Notes: generated from the letters alone by a model not told the origin. A stretch of 64,000 nucleotides of DNA from Halomarina salina (GCF_023074835.1 NZ_JALLGW010000001.1:2418001-2482000), one strand, 5' to 3'; shown: positions 26,288-33,996, counted from the first letter of the stretch. A program made the numbers and translations.

Positions 26288-26949
26288 CAGGCCAGCACCT
26301 CCCGGCGCAGGCTCTCGCGGGCCTGCTGCCGTTCTTCGAGGACGCGCGACCAGAACGCGAGCGTCGTCTGCACGTAGTCGTGCCCGCGGTACACCAGCGT
26401 CTCGAACCCGTCGGCGACGAACCGCGGGCCGAAGCGCGTCGTCTCGACGCGCATCCGCTCGTCGGCGATACCTGCCACCGGGTCGGTCAGGTCGTCGTCG
26501 CGTTCGCGCGTCACCAGCACGGCCACGTCGTGGCGCTCGGCGACGGCCTCGACGTGACCGACGCCCGCTTCGACCATCCGCTCGGGTTCGCCGCGCGTCA
26601 GGTCGTCGCTCCGGTAGTGGTGGTCGAACGCCGGGACGACGACGAGCGCGGTGTCGCCGTCCACGCGGTCGGCCAGTCGAGCGAGCAGCGTCTGGTGCTG
26701 GAACGCCGTGAAGGCGCGCGCCATCCGAATCCTGTCGAGGAACCGCCGACTCGGTGCCAGCCGCACGAGCGACTGCGTCCGCGCGTGCCCGTGGCTGTCG
26801 GCCCACAGCGCCTCACCCGAGTGGATGAGCAGGTGGTCGACGACCAGCGAGTGCACCGCCGCGCGCACGCTGTCGTCGGTCTCTAGCAGGTGGACGCCCG
26901 TCCCGAGCGTCGGCAGTTCCGGTATCCCCTCTCCGTCCCTCTCTCGCAT
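26287..26949 (-). CDS. RecA/RadA-fold protein without Walker A (ImuA-like position)
   Basis: 220-residue protein with the pattern of a RecA-family core: LPTLGTGVHLLE at the start, then a helix, a strand ending ALWADSHGHA, a LAPSRRFLDRIRMARAFTAF segment like the RadA region after Walker A, and a strand ALVVVPAFD. The GxxxxGKT Walker A is missing, so it probably does not hydrolyse ATP normally. It is the first gene of the operon with the small helical protein and PolB2. A TATA-like GGTATATC lies about 27 bases upstream of the ATG at 26949, so the mRNA is probably leaderless. RadB-like or ImuA-like are the closest analogies. Confidence 0.75.
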   Translation of the reverse strand: MRERDGEGIPELPTLGTGVHLLETDDSVRAAVHSLVVDHLLIHSGEALWADSHGHARTQSLVRLAPSRRFLDRIRMARAFTAFQHQTLLARLADRVDGDTALVVVPAFDHHYRSDDLTRGEPERMVEAGVGHVEAVAERHDVAVLVTRERDDDLTDPVAGIADERMRVETTRFGPRFVADGFETLVYRGHDYVQTTLAFWSRVLEERQQARESLRREVLA

Positions 26950-26969
26950 ACTATCGGGGTCTCCCGATT

Positions 26970-26982
26970 CGGTGATATACCG
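26970..26982 (-). promoter_or_regulatory. TATA box of RecA-like/PolB2 operon
   Basis: On the minus strand this reads CGGTATATCACC, about 27 bases before the operon's first ATG at 26949. The repeat at 26980-26990 abuts it on the upstream side. Confidence 0.6.
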
Positions 26983-27086
26983 TTCCGGGTCGGTTCCGAA
27001 AGTTCCGATTGCGAGCGCTTCGGTGGATTCTCGACGCCTCGGTGCTCCTGTGGGGGTTCTGCCGGAGTTCCGATTCCGTTCCGGGT
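26980..27086. repeat. Paired direct repeats upstream of PolB2 operon
   Basis: CCGTTCCGGGT occurs at 26980-26990 and 27076-27086; AGTTCCGATT occurs at 27001-27010 and 27066-27075. TTCCG appears six times in about 107 bases. They lie just upstream of the TATA box of the RecA-like/PolB2 operon and could be binding sites for a regulator. Confidence 0.6.
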
Positions 27087-27183
27087 GGGGCGTCCCCGTG
27101 GTCGTTCGGCTATCCGAGACCGCCTGATTCCCCACTCGTCCCGCGTTTCGAGGCGACGGAGGCCGGCCGGACGAAGGTGTTTC

Positions 27184-27195
27184 GGCGGTACCGCC
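27184..27195 (+). promoter_or_regulatory. 12-bp perfect palindrome before gene at 27209
   Basis: GGCGGTACCGCC, a perfect 12-bp palindrome ending 13 bases before the GTG start at 27209, in the region where transcription should begin. A possible operator; could also be chance in GC-rich DNA. Confidence 0.35.
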
Positions 27196-27208
27196 CTACC
27201 GCAGAGGT

Positions 27209-27532
27209 GTGACCGCCTTCGACCCCGAGCAGTTCGAGGAGAAGTACGTCCACTATCTGGACGAACTGCAGACGGCGTACCGGAACGCGTACCAGCACTT
27301 CCACGGCGAGTACGACTCGACCCTGCTCCGAGCCATCGACCGCCAGGTGCTGGACGAGAGCGAACCGTTCTACGAGGGCGACGGCGAGTTCCGCGTCGAA
27401 CTGCCCGAAAGCCCGCGCGAGCGGGTCGGAGAACTCCCGGTCGACGACGAGCGGTTCTACGCCGTCCTCGACGAGTTCGTCGACCGCATCGAGTACGAAC
27501 TCCGCCGGGTCTTCGGGTTCGAGGCGAAGTGA
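27209..27532 (+). CDS. Conserved haloarchaeal protein (DUF5783-like), unknown function
   Basis: 107-residue acidic soluble protein starting MTAFDPEQFEEKYVHYLDEL. It is largely helical by pattern and ends FGFEAK. The sequence resembles haloarchaeal proteins annotated only as a domain of unknown function. The GTG start is placed 13 bases after a perfect palindrome. It diverges from the PolB2 operon, sharing the 259-bp intergenic region with repeats; whether they are co-regulated is unknown. Confidence 0.8.
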   Translation: MTAFDPEQFEEKYVHYLDELQTAYRNAYQHFHGEYDSTLLRAIDRQVLDESEPFYEGDGEFRVELPESPRERVGELPVDDERFYAVLDEFVDRIEYELRRVFGFEAK

Positions 27533-27578
27533 GCGGGCTGGCAGTCGGAACGCCGAACGACTCGACGACACCGCAGAA

Positions 27579-27601
27579 TGCATCGGCCGGGATTGTGAAC
27601 C
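27579..27601. repeat. Direct degenerate copy of tRNA-Gly 3' end
   Basis: Matches 27723-27744 of tRNA-Gly (acceptor and T-arm) except for one substitution and one inserted G, in the same orientation, 144 bp away. Confidence 0.75.
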
Positions 27602-27641
27602 ACGCCGTGACGTGCTCGCTCCGCTGCGCGCGTCACGTCTC

Positions 27642-27665
27642 GTTCAAATCCCTTCGTTGTGCATC
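27642..27665. repeat. Inverted degenerate copy of tRNA-Gly 3' end
   Basis: On the opposite strand it reads GATGCAC, six unrelated bases, then GGGATTTGAAC: the tRNA flank/acceptor and the T-arm of tRNA-Gly. With 27579-27601 it encloses an 87-bp unit. Confidence 0.65.
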
Positions 27666-27722
27666 TCTTCACTCCAGTTCGCTCGGAGCCTATCGGCTCC
27701 TCGCGTGGTTCCGTTCAGAAGA

Positions 27723-27793
27723 TGCACCGGCCGGGATTTGAACCCGGGCCATGAGCTTGGAAGGCTCAGGTCCTGCCACTAGACCACCGGTGC
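27723..27793 (-). tRNA. tRNA-Gly (TCC anticodon)
   Basis: 71-nt cloverleaf: acceptor GCACCGG/CCGGTGC, D-arm GTCT/GGAC, anticodon stem TGAGC/GCTCA with loop CTTCCAA (anticodon TCC, reads GGA), T-arm CCGGG-TTCAAAT-CCCGG, discriminator A. No intron, no encoded CCA. Partial copies lie on both sides; a TATA-like AT run at about 27903-27912 is over 100 bases upstream. Confidence 0.96.
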
Positions 27794-27894
27794 TCGCTTC
27801 GCTCGCACCGTGCTTCGCCTCACTGCGTTCGGCGAAACACCGGTGCACTCGCATCCCGTGCCTCACCTCGCTTCGCTCGGTGAGACACCGGTGC
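27785..27894. repeat. Three spaced copies of tRNA-Gly 5' end motif
   Basis: CACCGGTGC occurs at 27785-27793 (the tRNA 5' end), 27838-27846 and 27886-27894, about 50 bases apart, with hairpin-forming sequence (such as CTCACC...GGTGAG) between copies. They lie between the tRNA and the nearest TATA-like element. Confidence 0.65.
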
Positions 27895-27982
27895 TCTTGA
27901 AGCTATTATCTGGTTCCAAGTCCCGACGTATGTGCGTTTCCTTTCCCCCGCGCCTTCGCGTCCCGGTGGTGAGCCCCAGGGG

Positions 27983-28660
27983 TCACGCTGGTCCCGTGAC
28001 GACCGCGTAGCAGTTGCCCTCGCTCTCGTATATCCGCTCGACGCCGAGCGCGCTCGCCGCGCAGTCGGCCTCGAACTCCGCGAGGTCGTAGACGTGGTAG
28101 AACCGGCCGACCGTCTCGCCGCCGGGGAGCGTCCAGTCGACGGTGGTGTCGAACCCGGATTCGCGGTCGAATTTGGAGTGCGTGACGGCCCAGACGCTGA
28201 CGAGCGCGCGCCCACCCGGCACGAGCACCCGCGCGAGGTCGTCGAGGCTCGCCCGGCGGGACTCGCGGGTCGGCAGGTGGTGGAGCGCGGCGACGTACAC
28301 CCCGAGGTCGGCGCTGTCCGCGGCGAGCGGGATGCGCGCGGCGTCGCCCGCGACGAGCGAGAGCGCGTCCGAATAGCCGCGGTCGACGGCCCGGTCGCGG
28401 GCGACGCGGAGCAGTTCGGTGCTGGCGTCGACGCCGACCACCCGGTCGACGCGCTCGGCCAGCAGTTCGGCGTGGCGACCGTTGCCACAGCCGAGGTCGA
28501 GCGCGGTCCCGGAGTCGTCGGGCGTCGAGGCGGACTCGCAGAACTCGCGGACCTCCGGCCACGGGTGCTCGCGGGTCTGCGAGAAGTGCTCGGCGATGCG
28601 GTCGTACGTCTCGCGCACCGAGCTGCGGTCCGTACCGTCTCCCGGGTCCGCGTCGGTCAT
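27983..28660 (-). CDS. Trm9-like tRNA wobble-uridine methyltransferase
   Basis: 225-residue SAM-dependent methyltransferase resembling the Trm9/ALKBH8 methyltransferase domain, which finishes 5-methoxycarbonylmethyl-type modification of wobble uridine. The N-terminal VRETYDRIAEHFSQTR with PWP soon after is the family hallmark, followed by LDLGCGNGRH near residue 53 and the HHLPT segment. Archaeal substrates may differ from eukaryotic ones. It starts 3 bases after the arginase stop, so the two genes form an operon. Cytosolic. Confidence 0.82.
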   Translation of the reverse strand: MTDADPGDGTDRSSVRETYDRIAEHFSQTREHPWPEVREFCESASTPDDSGTALDLGCGNGRHAELLAERVDRVVGVDASTELLRVARDRAVDRGYSDALSLVAGDAARIPLAADSADLGVYVAALHHLPTRESRRASLDDLARVLVPGGRALVSVWAVTHSKFDRESGFDTTVDWTLPGGETVGRFYHVYDLAEFEADCAASALGVERIYESEGNCYAVVTGPA

Positions 28661-28662
28661 GG

Positions 28663-29565
28663 TCAGATGATGCGCTTGCCGAGACCGCTGGCGGCGAGTT
28701 CGACCGCCAGGTCGGCCGTGCGGTTCGAGCGGTCGAGGATGGGGTTGACCTCGACGACCTCCAGCGAGCGCACGTCGCGGCGTGCGGTGCGTTCGAGCGC
28801 GGCGTGCGCCTCGCGGTAGGTGACGCCGCCCTTGACCGGCGTCCCGACGCCCGGCGCTTCGTTCGGGTCGAGCCAGTCCAGGTCGAGACTGACGTGGATG
28901 CCGTCGGTGCCCTCGCCGACGACGTCCAGTGCCTCCTCGGTCACGTCGGTGATGCCGCGTTCGTCGATGTCGCTCATCGTGAACACGCTGACGCCGCTCT
29001 CGCGCAACTCCTCGCGCTCGGTCCGGTCGATGCTGCGGAGTCCCACGAGCGCGACGTTCTCCGGCTTCACGTTCGCCTGCGCCCAGTCGGTGTCGCCGAA
29101 CTCGCCCTCGCCGAGGAACGCGGCGACCGGCATCCCGTGGACGTTGCCCGAGGGCGTCGTCTCGGGGGTGTTGAAGTCGGCGTGCGCGTCGAACCAGACG
29201 ACGCCGACGTCGGCGTCGCGGGCGCTGCCGTTGACCGACCCGATGGCGATGGAGTGGTCGCCGCCGAGGACGAGCGGGAACGCCCCGTCGGCGAGCGTCT
29301 CGGCCACCTCGTCGGCCAGTCGGGTGCAGACGTTCTCCACCTCGCCGATGTACTTCGCGTTGCCCGTCCGCGGAGTGACGGCGTCGGGGTCGCCCACCTC
29401 GGGGTGGGTGACGGGGAGGTCGCCGACGTCCGTCGGGTCGTACTCCAGGTCTACGAGTTCGTCGTGGAGGCCCGCGTAGCGGATGGCGGAGGGGCCCATG
29501 TCGACGCCACGTCGGTCCGCGCCGAGGTCCATCGGCACGCCGATGACGCGTAGCGGTCGTGTCAT
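28663..29565 (-). CDS. rocF: Arginase
   Basis: 300-residue Mn-dependent ureohydrolase converting arginine to ornithine and urea. Metal-binding motifs are complete: GGDHS near residue 101, FDAHAD near 125 and SLDLDWLDP near 229. The N-terminal GVDMGPSAIRYAGL and the C-terminal EVNPILD are characteristic of Bacillus-type RocF arginases, favouring arginase over agmatinase. Start at MTRPLRVIGV. It is the first gene of an operon with the Trm9-like methyltransferase. Arginine fermentation or catabolism is a likely context. Confidence 0.92.
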   Translation of the reverse strand: MTRPLRVIGVPMDLGADRRGVDMGPSAIRYAGLHDELVDLEYDPTDVGDLPVTHPEVGDPDAVTPRTGNAKYIGEVENVCTRLADEVAETLADGAFPLVLGGDHSIAIGSVNGSARDADVGVVWFDAHADFNTPETTPSGNVHGMPVAAFLGEGEFGDTDWAQANVKPENVALVGLRSIDRTEREELRESGVSVFTMSDIDERGITDVTEEALDVVGEGTDGIHVSLDLDWLDPNEAPGVGTPVKGGVTYREAHAALERTARRDVRSLEVVEVNPILDRSNRTADLAVELAASGLGKRII

Positions 29566-29751
29566 GCTCGTGGCGTCACCGGCCGACGACAAAGGGCCGC
29601 CGGTTCGGTCCGTGTCTGCGGCCAGCCGTGCGGTCCGACGGCGCTCCAGGGGACCCACCGACCCCGAGATTCTGCGTTCTGTGGCTGTCTTTCGTTGCAG
29701 ATGACACGGACAGGGCACCAACACTAAGCCGTCGGCCGTCGCGGTGGCGGT

Positions 29752-31125
29752 ATGCGCCTGATAAAGCTCCTCGTCGACGAGGACCAGCTCGATACGGTCC
29801 TCGATATTCTCGACGAGGAGAACATCGACTTCGTCGTCACCAAGGACGCGACGACGGAGAAGGACTCCTCGCTGGTCGAGTTCCCGCTCCCGACCCAGGC
29901 CGTCGAGTTCGTCCTCGGCAAACTCCGGGACGCGGGTGTCGACGACCGCGAGTACACCATCATCGGGAGCGCCGAGACGGCCAAGACCGAGCACTACCAC
30001 GAACTCGAAGACCGGTTCGTCGCGGGCGTGGAGGAGGACGACTCGGTCGCAAAAGAGGAGATCCGTGCGAAGGCGCTGGACATGTACCGCAACGCGCTGA
30101 CGTACTACTCGCTGACCGCCTTCTCGGCCATCGTCGCGGCCGCGGGCCTCCTGCTCGACTCCCCGGCGGTCGTCGTCGGCGCGATGGTCATCGCCCCGCA
30201 GGTAGGGTCGGCGCTCATCGCCAGCGTCGGGATGGTGCTCGACGACACCCGGATGATGAAGATGGGCGTCCGCACCCAGATTGTCGGGTTCACCATCGCC
30301 ATCGTCGGGGCCGTCGCCTTCGGCGGGTTACTGAAACTCGGCGGCTTCGTCCCGAACGCGCTCGACGTGACGACCGTCGGCCAGATATCGAAGCGCATCT
30401 CGCCCGGCCTGCTCTCGGTCTCGGTCGCGTTCTGTGCGGGCGCGGCCGGGGCGTTCGGCCTCGCCACCGCCCTCCCCGTCTCGCTGGTCGGCGTGATGAT
30501 CGCCGCCGCCCTCGTCCCCGCCGCGGCCGCCGTCGGCATCGGCATCGCGTGGGGGATGCCGTCGGTCGCCGTCGGCGCGTTCCTGTTGCTGGTGGTCAAC
30601 GCCGTCGCGGTCAACCTCTCGGGGTTCGTCGTCCTCTGGTACCTCGGCTACCGTCCCGACTCGTGGGGGAGCGCCGACGTCGGAGCCGTCCGACGCTACG
30701 CGCCGACCGCCGGTGCGCTGGTCATCCTCGTCGGCATCCTCGCCGTCGCGGGCGGTGTCGTCGGCGGGAACGTCGCCCTGGAGAACGACGTCAACCACAT
30801 CGTCACCGACGCGGTCACCAGCGACGAGTACGCGCAGTTGAGCCTCGTGAGTGTCCAGACCGAGGTGAGTTCCATCCGGATGCTCGATGAGACGCCGACC
30901 GTCAGCGTCGTCGTCTCCCGGCCGACAGGCGAGGAGTACCCGGACCTCGCCAGCGACCTCAGGCAGAGAATCGAGTCGTCGACCGGCGAGCAGGTCATCG
31001 TCGAGATACAGTACCAGGACCGCTCCCGGTCGACGCCGGGGGCCGCCTCGCTGGAACCGCGGTCGTCGGCCGCCGTGGGGAGTGCGTCGCACGCCGTGGT
31101 CGGGCCGTCCCACGTCGCCGCCTGA
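29752..31125 (+). CDS. DUF389 (TIGR00341) membrane protein
   Basis: 457-residue protein. Residues 1-70 form a small cytosolic ferredoxin-like domain (MRLIKLLVDEDQLDTVLDIL). Residues 110-350 hold seven or eight hydrophobic helices including the family segment SPAVVVGAMVIAPQ. The C-terminal 100 residues are a soluble beta/alpha part with a low-complexity tail. The family has no established function; a transport or osmosensing role is only a guess. The last codons and stop lie in a 22-bp tandem repeat. Confidence 0.9.
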   Translation: MRLIKLLVDEDQLDTVLDILDEENIDFVVTKDATTEKDSSLVEFPLPTQAVEFVLGKLRDAGVDDREYTIIGSAETAKTEHYHELEDRFVAGVEEDDSVAKEEIRAKALDMYRNALTYYSLTAFSAIVAAAGLLLDSPAVVVGAMVIAPQVGSALIASVGMVLDDTRMMKMGVRTQIVGFTIAIVGAVAFGGLLKLGGFVPNALDVTTVGQISKRISPGLLSVSVAFCAGAAGAFGLATALPVSLVGVMIAAALVPAAAAVGIGIAWGMPSVAVGAFLLLVVNAVAVNLSGFVVLWYLGYRPDSWGSADVGAVRRYAPTAGALVILVGILAVAGGVVGGNVALENDVNHIVTDAVTSDEYAQLSLVSVQTEVSSIRMLDETPTVSVVVSRPTGEEYPDLASDLRQRIESSTGEQVIVEIQYQDRSRSTPGAASLEPRSSAAVGSASHAVVGPSHVAA

Positions 31126-31173
31126 CGGTCACCACGTCGCCGTCCGACGGTCACCACATCGCCGCCCGGCGGT
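31108..31173. repeat. Three 22-bp tandem repeats at the end of the DUF389 gene
   Basis: Units at 31108-31129, 31130-31151 and 31152-31173 share the core CCAC(G/A)TCGCCG. The first contains the last codons and stop of the DUF389 gene, so the tail may have been shaped by repeat slippage. Confidence 0.6.
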
Positions 31174-31225
31174 GAGTCCTCGCGGCGACGTACTGCACGC
31201 CCTCTTTCTCCCTCACTCTCGCCGC

Positions 31226-32347
31226 TCAGAGGTCGAGCGTCGTCGGTTCGAACTGGAGGAACGCCGTCTCGTACCCCTCGTGGCGAGCGACCTGTGGCGG
31301 CGCCGTCGGCGTGAGCGTCAGCGAGTCGCCCGACTCGACGTCGACGCTCGTCCCGTAGTGATAGTTCAGGTCGGGGTCCAGCGTCCGCGTGAGCGAGCCG
31401 TCGAACACCGTCTCGTCGCCGCGCGTGACCGTCGCGTCGAGGCCCATGGCGGGGAGGAGGAGGTCGTTGTACCGCGTCCGCGCCGAGACGGCGAGGTAGC
31501 CGTCGCCCGAGACGCCCGCCGGGGGCGAGTCGAGGGTGGTGACGACGAAGACGGCGTCGTCACTGCGCGTCCGACCGCGGACGGTTCCGGGGAGGTCCTC
31601 GGGAGCGGGCGCACGAGCGGTCGGCAGCGACCCCATGTCGTTCGGAGCGAGCGCCCCCTGCTGGCCCGCCTGCTCGACCTCGCGGGTGGTGACCTCGGAC
31701 TGCGTCTCGTTCGTGAAGTCGAGTGGAATCTCGACGGTAGCGGGGTCACCGAACCGCCCCTGGAACGCGCCCGTTCGGCGGATGTTCGTCCCGCCGACGC
31801 TGAGAGCGACGGAGTACGTCCCGTTCTCGGGCAGTGTGAAGTTCCCGCCGTAGTGAAAGCCCATCGGCTGACTCAACATCGGGTAGATGACCTCCTGACT
31901 CACCAGTTCGCCCGCACTCCCGCCCGACGCTCGCCGGATCTCGACCGAGAGTCCCGTCTCGGGGAGCACCGTCCCCGTCTCGGGGTCCCAGACCTGCGCC
32001 ATCAGGTGGAGGCTGTCCTCAGGCGTCTTCGCGGTCTCCTGGACCTCGGTCCCGTTGACGTTCCAGAACGTGTGCGGGACGGTGAACATGAGCGCGAACG
32101 CGTAGTCGCCCGCCGTCTTCGTCCCCTGCATCGACATCGTCTCGACGAACGACTGCACGTAGATTCCCGAGGGCTTCTCGCCCGGCGTCCCTGGGGGCGT
32201 CGCCGTCCCGGTGGTGCTGTTCGACGACTGGTCGGCGGTGGTACTGGCGTCGGTGGAGGGGTCGGCGGAGGAGGAGTCGGAACAGCCGGCGAGTACAGCG
32301 GAGCCAGCGAGTCCGAGACCACCCGCGAGGAACCGGCGGCGTTGCAT
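31226..32347 (-). CDS. Tat-exported lipoprotein, P19-like iron-transport-linked family
   Basis: 373-residue lipoprotein. The signal has twin arginines (MQRRRFLAGG), a hydrophobic stretch and a lipobox LAGC (Cys22), so it is folded before export by Tat and anchored outside. A Ser/Thr-rich linker follows. The body contains two beta-rich parts; the first has HTFWNVNG and MGFHYGGNF, seen in haloarchaeal proteins annotated as iron-transport-linked and related to periplasmic P19-type copper/iron binders. The ligand is not shown by the sequence. No transporter gene is adjacent. Confidence 0.8.
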   Translation of the reverse strand: MQRRRFLAGGLGLAGSAVLAGCSDSSSADPSTDASTTADQSSNSTTGTATPPGTPGEKPSGIYVQSFVETMSMQGTKTAGDYAFALMFTVPHTFWNVNGTEVQETAKTPEDSLHLMAQVWDPETGTVLPETGLSVEIRRASGGSAGELVSQEVIYPMLSQPMGFHYGGNFTLPENGTYSVALSVGGTNIRRTGAFQGRFGDPATVEIPLDFTNETQSEVTTREVEQAGQQGALAPNDMGSLPTARAPAPEDLPGTVRGRTRSDDAVFVVTTLDSPPAGVSGDGYLAVSARTRYNDLLLPAMGLDATVTRGDETVFDGSLTRTLDPDLNYHYGTSVDVESGDSLTLTPTAPPQVARHEGYETAFLQFEPTTLDL

Positions 32348-32431
32348 CGCCAGACGGTAGCGCCTCGGGGGATAAATGCGTCCGGTCCGACGGCGGGTCG
32401 GTGGCGAGAACGGAACGGGCGATTACAGTGA

Positions 32432-33343
32432 TTACAGATACGACGCGCAGACGCGGCGGAGCCCCTCGTCGAAGTCTATCTCGGGGTCCCACCCCGTCGC
32501 GTCCTTCATCTTCGACGGGTCGGCCTTCGTGTCGTGGACGTAGTTCTTCAGGGGGTTCTCGACGTACTCGGGTTGGACGTCGGTCCCGAGCACCTCGTTC
32601 AGTCGTTCGATGAGGTGGTTGATGGTGTAGGCGTCGCCGGTGCCGAGGTTGTAGACGCCGTCGAGTTCGTGGTCGGCGGCGAGTTCGAGGCCGCGGACGA
32701 TGTCGTCGACGTGCGTGAAGTCGCGGGTCTGCGTCCCGTCGCCGTAGATGACCGGCGACTCGCCGCTCGCTATCTGGTCGGCGAACTGCGCGATGAGGTT
32801 CGCGTACTCGCCCTTGTGCTCCTCCGCGCCACCGTAGCCCTGGTAGACCGAGAAGAAGCGCATCCCCGCGGCGTTCATCTCGTGGAAGTTCGAGTAGTAC
32901 TCGGCGTACTTCTCGCGGGCCATCTTCGACGCCTCGTAGCCGGTGCGGGCCTCGACGGGCATGTCCTCCGAGCAGGGGTCGGTCTGGGAGCCGTAGATGG
33001 AGGAGGTCGACGCGTAGACGACGGTGTCGCAGCCCTCGGCTCGAACCTGCTCGACGGTGTTGATGAAGCCCTCGACGTTGACGCGCGCACCCTGCATCGG
33101 GTCCTCCTCGTGCATGTTCCGGGAGGAGAGCGCGGCGAGGTGGAACAGGGCGTCGACGTCCGCCGGCAGGTCGTCGTCGAGCACCGACCCCTCGACGAAG
33201 TCGACGGCGGGGTCGAGGTTCTCCGCGGTCCCGAGGTACGCGTCGTCGAGCGCGATGACGTGGTTGTCCTCGGCGAGCGCGTTCGCCAGGTTCGACCCGA
33301 TGAACCCGGCACCGCCCGTCACGAGGACTCGGTTCCCTTCCAT
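32432..33343 (-). CDS. NAD-dependent sugar-nucleotide epimerase/dehydratase
   Basis: 303-residue extended SDR of the GalE/dTDP-glucose dehydratase type, acting on nucleotide sugars for glycan synthesis. The cofactor motif TGGAGFIGS is near residues 8-16; the catalytic STSSIYG is near 115-121 and a tyrosine-Lys pair YEASK near 138. HVDDIV near 215 and the C-terminal RVCASYL are typical of UDP-glucose 4-epimerase-like enzymes. Start MEGNRVLVTGG. It shares a divergent region with the HTH gene on the right. The exact sugar is unknown. Confidence 0.9.
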   Translation of the reverse strand: MEGNRVLVTGGAGFIGSNLANALAEDNHVIALDDAYLGTAENLDPAVDFVEGSVLDDDLPADVDALFHLAALSSRNMHEEDPMQGARVNVEGFINTVEQVRAEGCDTVVYASTSSIYGSQTDPCSEDMPVEARTGYEASKMAREKYAEYYSNFHEMNAAGMRFFSVYQGYGGAEEHKGEYANLIAQFADQIASGESPVIYGDGTQTRDFTHVDDIVRGLELAADHELDGVYNLGTGDAYTINHLIERLNEVLGTDVQPEYVENPLKNYVHDTKADPSKMKDATGWDPEIDFDEGLRRVCASYL

Positions 33344-33432
33344 ACCGGTGTGCCACGATGGCGTGGCAAAGGCCTGTCGGTCCACTCAGCGGTCCCCGTC
33401 CACCGTGCGCGACGGTCGATTCCACCGTCGGG

Positions 33433-33438
33433 TTTATC
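33433..33438 (+). promoter_or_regulatory. TATA box (TTTATC) of HTH gene
   Basis: TTTATC lies 25-30 bases before the ATG at 33463, fitting a leaderless transcript of the regulator gene. Confidence 0.6.
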
Positions 33439-33462
33439 ACGTGGAGTTTCGAATCCTACAGC

Positions 33463-33996
33463 ATGTCATCGATAGAGCTCACGTCGAGCCAGAAGAAGAT
33501 TCTGCAGGAGCTCATCAATCTCTACGGCTCGTCGGAGCGAGCGGTCAAGGGCGAGGACATCGCCGACCGCACGGACCGGAACCCGGGGACGATCCGCAAC
33601 CAGATGCAGTCGCTGAAGGCGCTCCAGCTGGTCGAGGGCGTTCCGGGTCCGAAGGGCGGGTACAAACCGACCGCGAACGCCTACGAGGCGCTGGAGATTC
33701 AGGACCTCGACGAACCCGCCGAGGTACCGCTGTTCCACAACGGTGAGCAGGTACAGGACGCCAACGTACAGGAGATAGACCTGACGAGCGTCCATCACCC
33801 CGAACTCTGCCGGGCGGAGATTCGACTCCACGGCTCCATCAACGAGTTCCACGACGGCGACACCGTCCGCGTCGGGCCGACGCCGCGCTCGAAGCTCCTC
33901 ATCGAGGGCGTCGTCGACGGGAAGGACGAGTCGAGTAACGTCCTCGTCGTCTCGACGACGAAGATGCAGGCTCCCGCGGGCGACCCCGAGCACTGA
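33463..33996 (+). CDS. Haloarchaeal Rrf2-like HTH regulator
   Basis: 177-residue protein. Residues 1-75 form a winged helix (LTSSQKKILQELI ... GEDIADRTDRNPGTIRNQM ... GPKGGYKPT), as in haloarchaeal proteins labelled Rrf2-type regulators; no cluster cysteines of true iron-sulfur Rrf2 are present. Residues 85-170 are a beta-rich domain of unknown function (CRAEIRLHGSINEFHDGDTV). Leaderless start from TTTATC. It could regulate itself and the divergent epimerase; a DNA-binding role is well supported, the target is not. Confidence 0.8.
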   Translation: MSSIELTSSQKKILQELINLYGSSERAVKGEDIADRTDRNPGTIRNQMQSLKALQLVEGVPGPKGGYKPTANAYEALEIQDLDEPAEVPLFHNGEQVQDANVQEIDLTSVHHPELCRAEIRLHGSINEFHDGDTVRVGPTPRSKLLIEGVVDGKDESSNVLVVSTTKMQAPAGDPEH

